A stretch of 64,000 nt of DNA from Microbacterium paraoxydans (GTDB taxonomy: Bacteria; Actinomycetota; Actinomycetes; Actinomycetales; Microbacteriaceae). The translations under genes and the position numbers were made by a program. The notes below the pieces were generated by a model, which had not been told where the DNA came from, made no database searches, and saw only the letters and a program-made list of their open reading frames with translations. The stretch spans positions 1,860,001 to 1,924,000 of the forward strand of contig NZ_CP064873.1 in the NCBI RefSeq assembly GCF_019056515.1. Reading direction: 5' to 3'. How positions within the stretch are numbered: position 1 is the stretch's first letter; the number at the start of each line of letters is the position of its first letter. Positions 1-9,159 of this stretch are shown one piece after another.

Positions 1-1
1 A

Positions 2-319
2 TTCGTCACGCCGGAAGACCTGACCGGCTCCTTCATCCAGGCGGCGGGATCAGCCGATGGCATTACTGTCGAAGTCCGACTTCTTGGACCTGACGGCAAG
101 AGCCACCTCTATACGATCGGGCGCCCTGAGCCCGTCGACGGGACGACGACGCTGATCCCGATCAGTCAGACCCGTGCGGTGCGTGTATTCTCGAACGAGG
201 TGTTCACAGCAGACGAAGCCGCGGTCATCTTCTACACGTACTACCTCACCGACGCCGTCGCTCAGCCGTACGTCCTCCGCGAGCTCGACCTCAGCCAAGA
301 GCTGTCGGAGCAACGATGA
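2..319 (+). CDS. Unidentified protein, C-terminal part
   Basis: An open frame enters from the left edge and ends in TGA at 317-319, giving 105 residues without a stop. Composition is balanced, with many hydrophobic and aromatic residues late (Ile-Phe-Tyr-Thr-Tyr-Tyr-Leu), unlike the Arg/Ser-rich shadow frames on the other strand. No family is recognised. The acidic, polar end (Leu-Asp-Leu-Ser-Gln-Glu-Leu-Ser) suggests a soluble C-terminus. The start lies outside the window. It converges with the VOC gene, with a hairpin between them. Confidence 0.6.
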   Translation, partial: FVTPEDLTGSFIQAAGSADGITVEVRLLGPDGKSHLYTIGRPEPVDGTTTLIPISQTRAVRVFSNEVFTADEAAVIFYTYYLTDAVAQPYVLRELDLSQELSEQR

Positions 320-330
320 GAGTCTTGGAG

Positions 331-360
331 ACCGCCAGCACGCCGCCCGCCTCTGGCGGT
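331..360. terminator. Hairpin between convergent genes
   Basis: ACCGCCAG at 331-338 pairs perfectly with CTGGCGGT at 353-360 across a 14-base loop. It sits between two convergent stop codons, so it could serve both genes. There is no clear T-run. Confidence 0.5.
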
Positions 361-385
361 AACGGCGCTCCGGGCAGGGCCCGCG

Positions 386-778
386 TCAGCGCTCCTCGGC
401 GACGATCTCGGCCTTGAAGCCCGCGGAGTTCTCCAGCCATCCGGCGTAGTGATCCGGCCCACCGGCGTGCGGGTAGCGCTCCGCGTACAAAGGCCGCCAG
501 CCGTGCTCGGGCGCCGCCGCCATGATCGCGTCCACTCGGTCCCGCGGGCCCGCAGCGAAGGCGAGATGGTTCACGCCCGGGGCACGACGATCGTGTTCAC
601 TGCCGCTGAGGTTCGGGGATGTCGTGAGGGTGACATACGCGCCACCCGCCTCCCAGGACTCGCCCTCGGGCCACGCGCTGGCGCGGACGAAACCCACCGC
701 ACCGAGCAGCCACCCCCACTCCGCTCGCGACGACACGAGGTCGGCGACCCAGACCTCCACGTGGTGAATCCCTGCCAT
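386..778 (-). CDS. VOC (glyoxalase/bleomycin resistance) family protein
   Basis: A 130-residue protein, the usual size for a single-module vicinal oxygen chelate protein. It opens with Met-Ala-Gly-Ile-His-His-Val-Glu-Val-Trp-Val, where the His near residue 6 is the family's typical first metal ligand. A late segment ending Ala-Gly-Phe-Lys-Ala-Glu-Ile-Val carries the usual final Glu ligand. VOC proteins are small metal-dependent enzymes or antibiotic-binding proteins; the substrate cannot be told here. It stands alone, divergent from the kinase gene, with 136 bp between the starts. Confidence 0.8.
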   Translation of the reverse strand: MAGIHHVEVWVADLVSSRAEWGWLLGAVGFVRASAWPEGESWEAGGAYVTLTTSPNLSGSEHDRRAPGVNHLAFAAGPRDRVDAIMAAAPEHGWRPLYAERYPHAGGPDHYAGWLENSAGFKAEIVAEER

Positions 779-914
779 CCGTCCAGTCTCTCAGCTCCCC
801 GTGGATCCTCCATTGCAGGTGTCGGGCTCTACGTCAACCCCAACGCGTCGCTTTTTTTGCGCGGATACGGTGAAGACATCGTCGGGATACCCGGTCCCGC
901 CAGTGGAGGACGCC

Positions 915-2294
915 GTGATCACCCAGGAAGCCCCGCCCACCGCCGCGCTTCTGGACGGCCGCTACCGCCTGGCGGAGGCCGTCGGCATGGGCGGGATGGC
1001 GACCGTGTACCGCGCGGAGGACATCGCGCTCGAACGCACCGTCGCGGTGAAGATGTTCCGCGAGTCCGACGATGCCGTACTGTCCGTGGAGCGGGTGCAT
1101 TCGGAGAAGGCGCTCCTCGCGGGCCTCAACCACCCGGGCCTGGTCACGCTCCTGGACGCGCACCTCGAGCCCGGACGACCGAAATACCTCGTGATGGAGT
1201 ACGTGCCGGGACCGACGCTGAGCAAGCGCATGGCCCGCGCGACGGTGACCCCGCGCGAGATCGCCACGATCGGGGCGGACATCGCCTCCGCCCTCCACGC
1301 CGTGCACAGCGCCGGCATCGTGCACCGCGACATCAAGCCCTCGAACGTCCTGCTCACGCCGCCCTTCGACACGAACGGCAGGTGGAGCGCGAAGCTCGCC
1401 GACTTCGGGATCGCCTGCGCCATCGACATGTCCCGTGTCACCACCCCCGGGATCGTCCTCGGGACGCTGACCTACATGGCACCCGAGCAGCTGCGGAACG
1501 GCGACATCCGTCCCGCGGTCGACATCTACGCGCTCGGTCTCGTCCTGTTGGAGGCGCTCACCGGCAAGCCTGGGTTCGCCCCCACCCTCAGCGTCGAATC
1601 CGCCCTCGCCCGTCTCCACATCGCGCCGGAGATCCCCGCGGAGTTGGGATCGGAGTGGGCCGCACTGCTCACCGCGATGACGGCGATCGAGCCCGAAGCA
1701 CGGCCGCACGCTCTGGAGGTCGAGAGCGAACTGCGCCGGCTGATCGATCTCCCCGTCACCGAAGAGGTGGCAACGGATGTCACCGTGCCGCTTCCCGCGC
1801 CGACCGCAGGCGCCCTCCCCCGGACGCGCGCCGAGGCTCGCGCCCGCCGTCGCGCCGCCGCGGCGCACCCCGCCCCGTCCCCGGCACGGCGTACGCGCCG
1901 TCGTCGCGAGTCTCTCCTCATCGCCGCGGTGGTCGTGCTCGGCGTGGTGACCACCGCCTCCGCAGCACTGCTCGGACACGGCGAGCAGGCTCTCGCGAGC
2001 TCGGGCGCCGTGTCCGATGGCGCGTCGAGGATCGTCGAGGGCGTCGAGGACCTCGTGCCGGTCGAGCCGGCTCCCGCGGACACCCTCGTCGACTCGGAGC
2101 CGGCAGAGACCGTCGCCGTCGAGCCGGTGGCCGCGACCCCTGTGGCACCGACCGCATCGGTCACCGAGTCGGTCGCCGAGGAGAGCCTGCCCGAGAACGC
2201 CGCACCGCAGGCGCAGGAGAACCGAGGCAAGAGCCCCGGCCGCGACGGCAACAACGGCAAGGGCAACAGCGGCAAGGGCAACAGCAGCCACTGA
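915..2294 (+). CDS. Membrane-anchored Ser/Thr protein kinase
   Basis: A PknB-like (Hanks-type) kinase of 459 residues. Visible motifs are the glycine loop Gly-Met-Gly-Gly-Met-Ala-Thr-Val-Tyr (about 24-32), Lys46 in Val-Ala-Val-Lys, His-Arg-Asp at 137-139, Asp-Phe-Gly at about 163 and Ala-Pro-Glu in the activation segment. An Arg-rich stretch precedes one membrane segment at about 333-355. The outer part is short, acidic and Pro/Val-rich, ending in Gly-Lys-Gly-Asn repeats; it is not PASTA and its ligand is unknown. GTG at 915 is chosen because GGAGGA lies just upstream (905-910). In-frame GTG 903 or ATG 801 would add residues absent from the conserved fold. Confidence 0.9.
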   Translation: MITQEAPPTAALLDGRYRLAEAVGMGGMATVYRAEDIALERTVAVKMFRESDDAVLSVERVHSEKALLAGLNHPGLVTLLDAHLEPGRPKYLVMEYVPGPTLSKRMARATVTPREIATIGADIASALHAVHSAGIVHRDIKPSNVLLTPPFDTNGRWSAKLADFGIACAIDMSRVTTPGIVLGTLTYMAPEQLRNGDIRPAVDIYALGLVLLEALTGKPGFAPTLSVESALARLHIAPEIPAELGSEWAALLTAMTAIEPEARPHALEVESELRRLIDLPVTEEVATDVTVPLPAPTAGALPRTRAEARARRRAAAAHPAPSPARRTRRRRESLLIAAVVVLGVVTTASAALLGHGEQALASSGAVSDGASRIVEGVEDLVPVEPAPADTLVDSEPAETVAVEPVAATPVAPTASVTESVAEESLPENAAPQAQENRGKSPGRDGNNGKGNSGKGNSSH

Positions 2295-2397
2295 TCCGAC
2301 GCTCCCGACGCCCGCCGAGCCGGCGGGTGTCGCTGAGCAGCGCGCGGGACCGGGTGGAGGATGATCGAGTGTCGAGTATCGACAGAGGGAGGGGACC

Positions 2398-3546
2398 ATG
2401 CGTCGCAGGAAGTTGATCGCACCGCCGGATCAGGCACCCAGCGTGTCCGCGCAGCGACGGTCGCCGTCGAGTGTGGTCGCCGGCGCCAGGGCGAACCCGT
2501 TCATGTTCGGTCTCCTCGGTGCCCTCGGGGTTCTCGTCGCGCTCATGATCGGCGGCATCGTCGGCCAGCTCGCCACCGTGCTGGTCTACATCGGCGTCGC
2601 GCTCTTCCTGGCGCTCGGCCTCGATCCGATCGTGCGGTTCATCGAGCGCAAGCTCCCCCGTCCGGCGGCGGTCGCCGTAGTCGTGATCGGGGTTCTCCTC
2701 GCCTTCGCCGGGATCATCCTCGCCATCGTCCCCACCCTCGCGGAGCAGATCGGGAACCTGATCAAAGACGGTCCGAAGATGATCGAGGACTTCACGAACA
2801 GCGCCTGGTTCCAGGACGTCAGCGGACAGTTCGGCGGCACGATCAAGGACGCCGTCGACGGCGTGGTCGGCTTCGTGCAGAACCCGGACAACTTCCTCGA
2901 CATCGGCGGCGGTGTCTTCGCCGTCGGCGCCGGAATCGCCGGCGGCCTGACGGGCATCACGATCGTGGTCATCCTCACGCTCTACTTCATGGCGTCGCTG
3001 CGCAGCATGAAGCGGGTGGCTGCCCGGTTCGTCCCGGCGTACCAGCGCGACACGTTCAGCGAGCTCCTGGAGGACGTCTCCAGTGCCGTCGGGCGCTACG
3101 TCATCGGTCAGGCGAGCCTCGCGCTCACCAACGGCATCCTGAGCCTCATCTTCCTGACCATCATCGGAGCGCCGGTGCCGGCGCTGCTCGCACTGATCGC
3201 CTTCATCGGCTCGATGATCCCGCTCGTCGGAACCCTCTCGGCGTCGATCATCATCTCGCTCATCTGCCTGTTCGTCTCGCCGACGACCGCGCTGATCGCG
3301 ATCATCTACTACCTGATCTACATGCAGATCGAGGCGTACGTGCTCTCTCCGCGGATCATGAACAAGGCCGTCGACGTCCCGGGCGCACTGGTCGTCATCG
3401 CCGCAGTGGCCGGTGGCGCGCTCGGCGGGATCCTGGGTGCGCTCGTCGCGATCCCGGTGGCCGCGAGCATCATCATCATCGTGCAGAAGGTCGTCTTCCC
3501 CAACCAGGACAGGAAGAAGACGCCGCCCGCGGTGACCGTCGCCTGA
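2398..3546 (+). CDS. AI-2E family transporter
   Basis: A 382-residue integral membrane protein of the PF01594 family, whose members include exporters of the AI-2 signal and ion antiporters; substrate specificity cannot be predicted. A cytoplasmic N-terminus (about 35 residues) is followed by paired membrane helices, a central amphipathic stretch (about 120-175, Lys/Asp-rich), and a C-terminal block of helices with the family-typical Gly-Ser-Met-Ile-Pro-Leu-Val-Gly. A strong ribosome site (GAGGGAGGGG) precedes ATG 2398. The stop codon abuts the convergent lipid kinase's stop with no gap. Confidence 0.85.
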   Translation: MRRRKLIAPPDQAPSVSAQRRSPSSVVAGARANPFMFGLLGALGVLVALMIGGIVGQLATVLVYIGVALFLALGLDPIVRFIERKLPRPAAVAVVVIGVLLAFAGIILAIVPTLAEQIGNLIKDGPKMIEDFTNSAWFQDVSGQFGGTIKDAVDGVVGFVQNPDNFLDIGGGVFAVGAGIAGGLTGITIVVILTLYFMASLRSMKRVAARFVPAYQRDTFSELLEDVSSAVGRYVIGQASLALTNGILSLIFLTIIGAPVPALLALIAFIGSMIPLVGTLSASIIISLICLFVSPTTALIAIIYYLIYMQIEAYVLSPRIMNKAVDVPGALVVIAAVAGGALGGILGALVAIPVAASIIIIVQKVVFPNQDRKKTPPAVTVA

Positions 3547-4467
3547 TCAGCGGACGAGGACGGCGCCCGGCTGCACGCGCACGGTGAAGGCGTCGATCTC
3601 GCCGACCTCCTCGCCGTCGATCTCGAACATCTGCGGCGTGGCGAGCTGCACGCGGATCCGCTCCGCCGACACGTGGGTGGTGGAGTCCGTGCTGACCGCC
3701 TGATCGACGTTCCCGATCATGCGACGGATGCCGTTGTCCCAGACGACCGAGCGGACGGTGTCGAGCCACTGCAGCGCGCCGTCGGAGCTGATGAGCAGCA
3801 TGTCGAGGAGGCCGTCGTCGAGGACGGCGTCCGGAAGCAGGCGGATGCCGCCCTGGAGCATGCCGCAGTTGCCGACGAGCAGCGTGTGCCCGCGCACCTC
3901 CTCCGGCTCGTGGTCGTCGAGCTGCAGCGTGATGTCCGTCATCTCGGTGCCGGCCAGTGCGCGCCCCATCGCCTCGACGTAGGCGAGCCAGCCGGCGCGA
4001 TCCTTGAGGTCGTCGTTGGTCTCCACGAGCATCTGCGCGTCGACCCCGAAGCCGACCATGACGGAGAAGGCATGCTCCTCGCCGTCGAACTCCACCCAGC
4101 CGAGGTCGATGCGGTGGGGCTCCGAGTCGCGGATGTGCTCGAGCGCCGGCAGCACGCCCTCCAGCGGCACACCGAGGTTGCGCGCGAGCAGATTGCCCGT
4201 GCCCTGCGGCACGATCCCGAGAGCGACATCGGTTCCGACCAGAGCTTCCGCGACGGCGCGGATCGTGCCGTCGCCGCCGACCGCGATGACGAGAGCGCAG
4301 CCCTCCTCCACGGCCTTCGCCGCGACGCCGCGACCGGGGTCGTCCGGGGTGGTCTCCCCCCAGCGCACATCGGCTTCCTCGCCGAACGCGAGGGTCACCG
4401 CTTCCCCGAGGACATCCCGGTCGGACTTCGTCGGGTTCCAGATCACGCCGATGCGAGGAGAGGTCAT
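3547..4467 (-). CDS. Diacylglycerol kinase-type lipid kinase (DAGK catalytic domain)
   Basis: A 306-residue protein of the DagK/YegS family, which phosphorylates diacylglycerol or related lipids at the inner membrane face. The nucleotide-binding motif Gly-Gly-Asp-Gly-Thr is at 64-68 and the second signature Pro-Gln-Gly-Thr-Gly-Asn-Leu-Leu-Ala-Arg at about 87-96, both in the expected N-terminal lobe. The C-terminal beta-rich lobe ends with the usual Glu-Ile-Asp-Gly-Glu. Its role could be recycling diacylglycerol from envelope synthesis or mannolipid precursor supply; the sequence does not decide. Confidence 0.87.
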   Translation of the reverse strand: MTSPRIGVIWNPTKSDRDVLGEAVTLAFGEEADVRWGETTPDDPGRGVAAKAVEEGCALVIAVGGDGTIRAVAEALVGTDVALGIVPQGTGNLLARNLGVPLEGVLPALEHIRDSEPHRIDLGWVEFDGEEHAFSVMVGFGVDAQMLVETNDDLKDRAGWLAYVEAMGRALAGTEMTDITLQLDDHEPEEVRGHTLLVGNCGMLQGGIRLLPDAVLDDGLLDMLLISSDGALQWLDTVRSVVWDNGIRRMIGNVDQAVSTDSTTHVSAERIRVQLATPQMFEIDGEEVGEIDAFTVRVQPGAVLVR

Positions 4468-4515
4468 ACGCTCACTCTGAGCGACGGAGGACGATCGTGC
4501 AACTCGACCGGCCGT

Positions 4516-7491
4516 CTAGCCGTAGAAGAGCTGCTCGAAGGTCCGCCGGGCGCGCCGCGTGACCGCCAGGTAGTCCTCCTCGAGTGGTGTCGCCGACCGG
4601 GGCGGATAGCCGAGCAGACGGGCCAGGGCATCCAGCTGACGGCGGTCGGCCGGCAGGATGTCGCTCGTCTGCCCCGTGAGCAGGGTGATGCCTGAACGGA
4701 GACGGCTCGACAGCAGCCAGGCCGCCCGCAAGCGCTCGGCGTCGTCCTCCTCGACGAGCCCGGCGGCGACCGCGGCGTCGAGTGCGTGCAGCGTGGACGT
4801 GGTGCGGAGGCCCGGGACGTCGGTCGCATGCTGCAGCTGGAGGAGCTGCACGAGCCACTCCACGTCGCTGAGAGTCCCCGGCCCGAGCTTGAGGTGACGA
4901 CGGGGGTCGGTGCCCTGCGGCAGCCGCTCCCCCTCGACGCGCGCCTTGATCCGCTTGATCTCCCGGAGCCCTTGGAGGTCGACCGTCTCCGGGTACCGGA
5001 TGCTGTCCGCGAGCTCCATGAACCGTCCGATGAGCTTCGTGCTCCCGGCGACACCGCGCGCCCGCAGGAGCGCCTGCGCCTCCCAGGACAGCGACCAGCG
5101 GCGGTAGTAGGCCGCGTAGGCGTCGAGGGACCGCACGATCGGACCGTTGCGCCCCTCGGGCCGCAGACCCGCGTCGAGGTCAAGGGGCAGGCGATGATCC
5201 GTCAGATGCTCGCGGAGCCCGGCCACGATCCGCGTCGCGAGCTTCTCCGCTCTGCCCGGGTCGACGCCGTTCGCGTCGTACACGTACAGCACGTCCGCAT
5301 CGGACCCGAAGCCGAGCTCGGCGCCGCCGAACCGCCCCATGCCGATGACCGCGAAGTCGAGCGCCGTGTCCTCGGGCGGCACGACCTCGCGGAGGACGGC
5401 GCGGAGGCCGGCCTGGATCGTCGCATCCGTGATGTCGGTGAGCGCGGTGGCCACCTCCTCGATGGTGACGACATCGAGGACGGCCGCCATCGCCGTGCGC
5501 AGGAGCTCGCGACGCCGCAGGGCCCGGACGGCCCGCAACGCGTCGGCGACCGTCTCATGGCGCGTCTGGATTGCTCGGGCCTCGTCGTCGAGCGCCTGCG
5601 CGCTCCGTGGACGCAGTCGCTCGGCGCTGTCCAGCCACGCCACCGACTCCGGGATCCACTCCAGCAGCTCGCCGATGTACCGCGAGGACGACAGCAGTCG
5701 GGTGAGGCTCTCTGCCGCACCGGAGGAGTCCCGCAGCATGCGCAGGAACCACGAGGTATCCCCCAGCCGCTCGCTGATGCGGCGGAACGCGAGGAGGCCG
5801 TAGTCGGGGTCGCTGCCGTCCGCGAACCAGCGCACCATGACGGGCATGAGGTGCCGCTGGATCGTCGCCTTGCGGCTGAGTCCGCGTGTCAGCGCGCCGA
5901 TGTGGCGCAACGCTCCCGCCGGGTCGCGGAACCCGATCGCGGCGAGCCGGTCGTGAGCCTGCTCCGCGGAGAGGGTGCGCTCCTCCTCGGGCAGTCCGGC
6001 CACGGCGCTCAGCAGCGGGCGGTAGAAGAGGCGGGTGTGGATGTCGCGCACCTCGCGGCGGACGCTCTCCCAGCGCGCCCAGACGCCCTCCCCCGTCTCA
6101 GCCAGCTTCGTGCTGCGCGCCAGGATGCGCAGGCCGGCCGGCGTCTTGGGCATGAGGTGGGTGCGGCTGAGGTCGCGCAACTGCAGACGGTGCTCCATGA
6201 GCCGCAGCACCCGATAGTCGTCCGCGAAGGTGCCCGCATCCGCCCGGCCGATGTAGCCGCCGGCGACCAGGGCGTCCAGGCTCTCCAGCGTGCCACGCGT
6301 GCGCAGCGACTCGTCGGTGAGACCGTGTACGAGCTGCAGGAGCTGCACCGTGAACTCGATGTCGCGCAGCCCGCCCGCGCCGAGCTTGAGCTGGTACGGG
6401 GCGTCCTCCGGGTCGATGTGCTCCATGACCCGCTCGCGCATGCGCTGGACGCTCTCGACGAACTCCTCCCTGGCGGCACTCGACCACACGCGCGGCTGCA
6501 CCGCGTCGATGTAGGCAGCGCCCAGGTCGGGGTCGCCGGCCAGCGGACGAGCCTTCAGCAGAGCCTGGAACTCCCAGCTCTTCGCCCACCGGTCGTAGTA
6601 CGCGACGTGCGACGCGAGGGAGCGCACGAGGGCGCCCTGCTTGCCCTCCGGGCGCAGCGCCGCGTCGACCTCCCAGAGCGGCGGCTCGACCTCGATGGCG
6701 CTGAGGTTGCGCATGGTGTCCCTGGCCAGGCGCGTGGCGATGTCGATCGCCTGCGGCTCGGAAAGCGCCTCTTCATCCGCCGTGCCGCCGACGAAGATGA
6801 CGTCGACGTCGCTGACGTAGTTGAGCTCCCTCGCGCCGGCCTTCCCCATGCCGATCACGGCCAGCTGAGTGGCAGCGACGGCGTCCCGACCGGCGGACGG
6901 CGCCTGGTGGGTGCGGGCGATCGCGAGCGAGGCCTCGAGGGCGGCGCCGGCGAGATCCGCAAGGGAAGCGGCGACCGCGGCGACGACCTCTTCGGGGCGC
7001 GAGTGACCGAGATCGAAGGCGGCGATCTCCGCGAGGTTCCGCCGATACGCGACGCGGAGCGCCACGACCGTCCCGTCGTCCGCCGCGTCGGCGAACCCGT
7101 CCTCCGCCCCGACGGCGGCGAGGAGGCGATCGCGCCACACGTCCGCCGTGGGGAGCACGTCGATCGGTGCGGCCAGCACGTCCAGCTCGTCGGGATGCCG
7201 CAGGAAGAACTCCGCCAGTCCTACAGAGGCACCGAAGACGCGCCAGACGCGCCGGCGCGTCTCCTCGTCGTCCGCGAGCGCCCGCAGCGGGGCAGGGTCT
7301 CGTCGAGCGACCCGCAGCATCCCGCGAACCGCCGCATCCGGGTCCGCCGCGACGGCCGCCTCGAGCAGCATCGCGCGCGGCACGCCGAGCAGGCTCTCGA
7401 GCTCCGCCAGCGACGCCGCGGCCTCGCTCAGCTCAGCGAACCCGAGCCGGGCGAGGGCCGAGAGCGAGACGGAGGCGTCGGGGCGAGCCAT
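4516..7491 (-). CDS. glnE: Bifunctional glutamine synthetase adenylyltransferase/adenylyl-removing enzyme
   Basis: GlnE attaches and removes AMP on glutamine synthetase in response to nitrogen status. The 991-residue length fits actinobacterial GlnE. Both nucleotidyltransferase lobes are visible: the N-terminal deadenylylation lobe has Gly-Met-Gly-Lys-Ala-Gly-Ala-Arg-Glu-Leu-Asn-Tyr-Val-Ser-Asp-Val-Asp, and the C-terminal adenylylation lobe has Gly-Met-Gly-Arg-Phe-Gly-Gly-Ala-Glu-Leu-Gly-Phe-Gly-Ser-Asp-Ala-Asp, each with the Ser-Asp-x-Asp metal site. It starts 7 bases after the glnA2 stop, so the two are co-transcribed, as in the glnA2-glnE arrangement of mycobacteria. Confidence 0.96.
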   Translation of the reverse strand: MARPDASVSLSALARLGFAELSEAAASLAELESLLGVPRAMLLEAAVAADPDAAVRGMLRVARRDPAPLRALADDEETRRRVWRVFGASVGLAEFFLRHPDELDVLAAPIDVLPTADVWRDRLLAAVGAEDGFADAADDGTVVALRVAYRRNLAEIAAFDLGHSRPEEVVAAVAASLADLAGAALEASLAIARTHQAPSAGRDAVAATQLAVIGMGKAGARELNYVSDVDVIFVGGTADEEALSEPQAIDIATRLARDTMRNLSAIEVEPPLWEVDAALRPEGKQGALVRSLASHVAYYDRWAKSWEFQALLKARPLAGDPDLGAAYIDAVQPRVWSSAAREEFVESVQRMRERVMEHIDPEDAPYQLKLGAGGLRDIEFTVQLLQLVHGLTDESLRTRGTLESLDALVAGGYIGRADAGTFADDYRVLRLMEHRLQLRDLSRTHLMPKTPAGLRILARSTKLAETGEGVWARWESVRREVRDIHTRLFYRPLLSAVAGLPEEERTLSAEQAHDRLAAIGFRDPAGALRHIGALTRGLSRKATIQRHLMPVMVRWFADGSDPDYGLLAFRRISERLGDTSWFLRMLRDSSGAAESLTRLLSSSRYIGELLEWIPESVAWLDSAERLRPRSAQALDDEARAIQTRHETVADALRAVRALRRRELLRTAMAAVLDVVTIEEVATALTDITDATIQAGLRAVLREVVPPEDTALDFAVIGMGRFGGAELGFGSDADVLYVYDANGVDPGRAEKLATRIVAGLREHLTDHRLPLDLDAGLRPEGRNGPIVRSLDAYAAYYRRWSLSWEAQALLRARGVAGSTKLIGRFMELADSIRYPETVDLQGLREIKRIKARVEGERLPQGTDPRRHLKLGPGTLSDVEWLVQLLQLQHATDVPGLRTTSTLHALDAAVAAGLVEEDDAERLRAAWLLSSRLRSGITLLTGQTSDILPADRRQLDALARLLGYPPRSATPLEEDYLAVTRRARRTFEQLFYG

Positions 7492-7498
7492 GCCGCGC

Positions 7499-8836
7499 TC
7501 AGAGGAGCTCGAGGTTGTTCTTCAGCTCCAGCGGCGTGACCTGGCCGCGGTACGCCTCCCACTCCTTGCGCTTGTTGAGCAGCACGTAGTTGAACACCTG
7601 CTCCCCCAGCGTCTCCGCGACGAGCTCGGAGGCCTCCATGTACTCCAGGGCGTGGTCGAGGCTGGCGGGCAGGGCGGAGTAGCCCAGCGCCCGGCGCTCG
7701 GCGTCGCTCAGCGCCCAGACGTTGTCCTCCGCCTCCGGCGGAAGCTCGTACTCCTCCTCGATGCCCTTGAGACCGGCGGCGAGCATGAGCGCGTACGCGA
7801 GATACGGGTTCGCCGCGGAATCGAGCGCGCGGTACTCGACGCGCGAGGACTGCCCCTTGTTCGGCTTGTACATCGGGACGCGGACGAGAGCGGACCGGTT
7901 GTTGTGGCCCCACGTGATGAAGCTCGGGGCCTCGTCGCCGCCCCAGAGCCTCTTGTACGAGTTGACGAACTGATTCGTCACGGCGGAGATCTCGTTGGCG
8001 TGCTTGAGCAGGCCCGCGATGAAGTGACGGCCCGTCTTGGAGAGCTGGTACTTCGCGCCCTCCTCGTAGAACGCGTTCTGATCGCCCTCGAACAGCGACA
8101 TGTGCGTGTGCATGCCGCTGCCGGGCTGGCCGCTGAGCGGTTTCGGCATGAACGTGGCGTACACGCCCTGCTCGATCGCGACCTCCTTGATGACCGTGCG
8201 GAAGGTCATCACGTTGTCTGCGGTGGTGAGGGCGTCGGCGTAGCGGAGGTCGATCTCGTTCTGGCCGGGGCCGCCCTCGTGATGGCTGAACTCCACGGAG
8301 ATGCCGAGGTCTTCCAGCATGCGGACCGAACGACGACGGAAGTCGTGCGCCGTGCCCCCGGGGACGTTGTCGAAGTAGCCGGCGGAGTCGACGGGGACGG
8401 GCCCCTCAGGACCGAACGACGACGACTTGAGCAGGTAGAACTCGATCTCCGGGTGCGTGTAGAACGTGAAGCCCGCATCGGCGGCCTTCGCGAGCGTCCG
8501 CTTCAGCACGTGACGGGGATCGGCCACCGCGGGCTGTCCGTCGGGCGTGGTGAGGTCGCAGAACATGCGCGCGGTCGGGTCGATCTCCCCGCGCCACGGC
8601 AGCGTCTGGAAGGTCGTCGGGTCGGGCTGGGCGAGCAGATCGGACTCGTACGTGCGGGTCAGCCCCTCGATCGCGGAGCCGTCGAACCCGATGCCCTCGG
8701 CGAAGGCGCCCTCGACCTCGGCCGGCGCGATGGCGACGGACTTGAGCGTGCCGATCACGTCGGTGAACCACAGGCGCACGAACTTGACGCCGCGCTCCTC
8801 GATCGTCCGGAGGACGAAGTCCCTCTGCTTGTCCAT
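7499..8836 (-). CDS. glnA2: Glutamine synthetase, GlnA2-type
   Basis: A 445-residue type I glutamine synthetase family member. It has the N-terminal beta-grasp Val-Arg-Leu-Trp-Phe-Thr-Asp-Val-Ile-Gly-Thr-Leu-Lys, the Gly-Phe-Asp-Gly-Ser latch and the catalytic Pro-Glu-Ile-Glu-Phe segment. The region matching the E. coli adenylylated Tyr reads Glu-Glu-Tyr-Glu-Leu-Pro-Pro, so a Tyr is present. Length and linkage to glnE match GlnA2 rather than the main GlnA1, which is not in this window. ATG 8836 is preferred over upstream frames because it begins the conserved Met-Asp-Lys-Gln-Arg-Asp-Phe-Val and lies 2 bases after the preceding stop. Confidence 0.93.
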   Translation of the reverse strand: MDKQRDFVLRTIEERGVKFVRLWFTDVIGTLKSVAIAPAEVEGAFAEGIGFDGSAIEGLTRTYESDLLAQPDPTTFQTLPWRGEIDPTARMFCDLTTPDGQPAVADPRHVLKRTLAKAADAGFTFYTHPEIEFYLLKSSSFGPEGPVPVDSAGYFDNVPGGTAHDFRRRSVRMLEDLGISVEFSHHEGGPGQNEIDLRYADALTTADNVMTFRTVIKEVAIEQGVYATFMPKPLSGQPGSGMHTHMSLFEGDQNAFYEEGAKYQLSKTGRHFIAGLLKHANEISAVTNQFVNSYKRLWGGDEAPSFITWGHNNRSALVRVPMYKPNKGQSSRVEYRALDSAANPYLAYALMLAAGLKGIEEEYELPPEAEDNVWALSDAERRALGYSALPASLDHALEYMEASELVAETLGEQVFNYVLLNKRKEWEAYRGQVTPLELKNNLELL

Positions 8837-8838
8837 GG

Positions 8839-9078
8839 CTACTCTGCGCCCTGGCCCTTCTCCGCACCGAAGCCGCTGGACGGCTTCGCGTCCCAGCCCT
8901 GCTCCGCGGCCTCTTCCTCGGCCCAGGCACGCGACCGCTCCTTGAGCACCTCGGGGGCGCGACGCGCCTCGGCCTCGGTGTCGAACGGGCCGATGCGGTC
9001 GATGGACGGCGACAGCATGCCGAACTCGACCTCGCCCGTGACGGAGTTGTACCAGTACTTGTGATCGCCGTCGGTCAT
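8839..9078 (-). CDS. Small conserved-looking protein preceding glnA2
   Basis: A 79-residue acidic protein beginning Met-Thr-Asp-Gly-Asp-His-Lys-Tyr-Trp-Tyr-Asn. The segment Gly-Pro-Phe-Asp-Thr-Glu-Ala-Glu-Ala loosely resembles SPOR-type repeats, but that is a guess from pattern only. It is translated 2 bases upstream of glnA2 and is probably the first gene of the glnA2-glnE operon. A role in nitrogen control is not supported beyond this position. The 81-bp gap to divergent ppgK should hold both promoters. Confidence 0.7.
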   Translation of the reverse strand: MTDGDHKYWYNSVTGEVEFGMLSPSIDRIGPFDTEAEARRAPEVLKERSRAWAEEEAAEQGWDAKPSSGFGAEKGQGAE

Positions 9079-9159
9079 GGCTGCTCCTTCTTCCCGCGAG
9101 CGGTTGGGGTGATGTCATCGATCCTACTGGCGTGCACCGTGGTCGCTAAGCTATCGGCC

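Noticed and set aside
2230..2294. Possible RNA element or repeat from AACGGCAAGGGC units.
   Set aside because: In-frame Gly-Lys-Gly-Asn codons at the kinase C-terminus.
449..2416. 655-codon frame overlapping the kinase gene on the same strand.
   Set aside because: Arg/Pro-rich shadow in another frame; the kinase frame carries all catalytic motifs.
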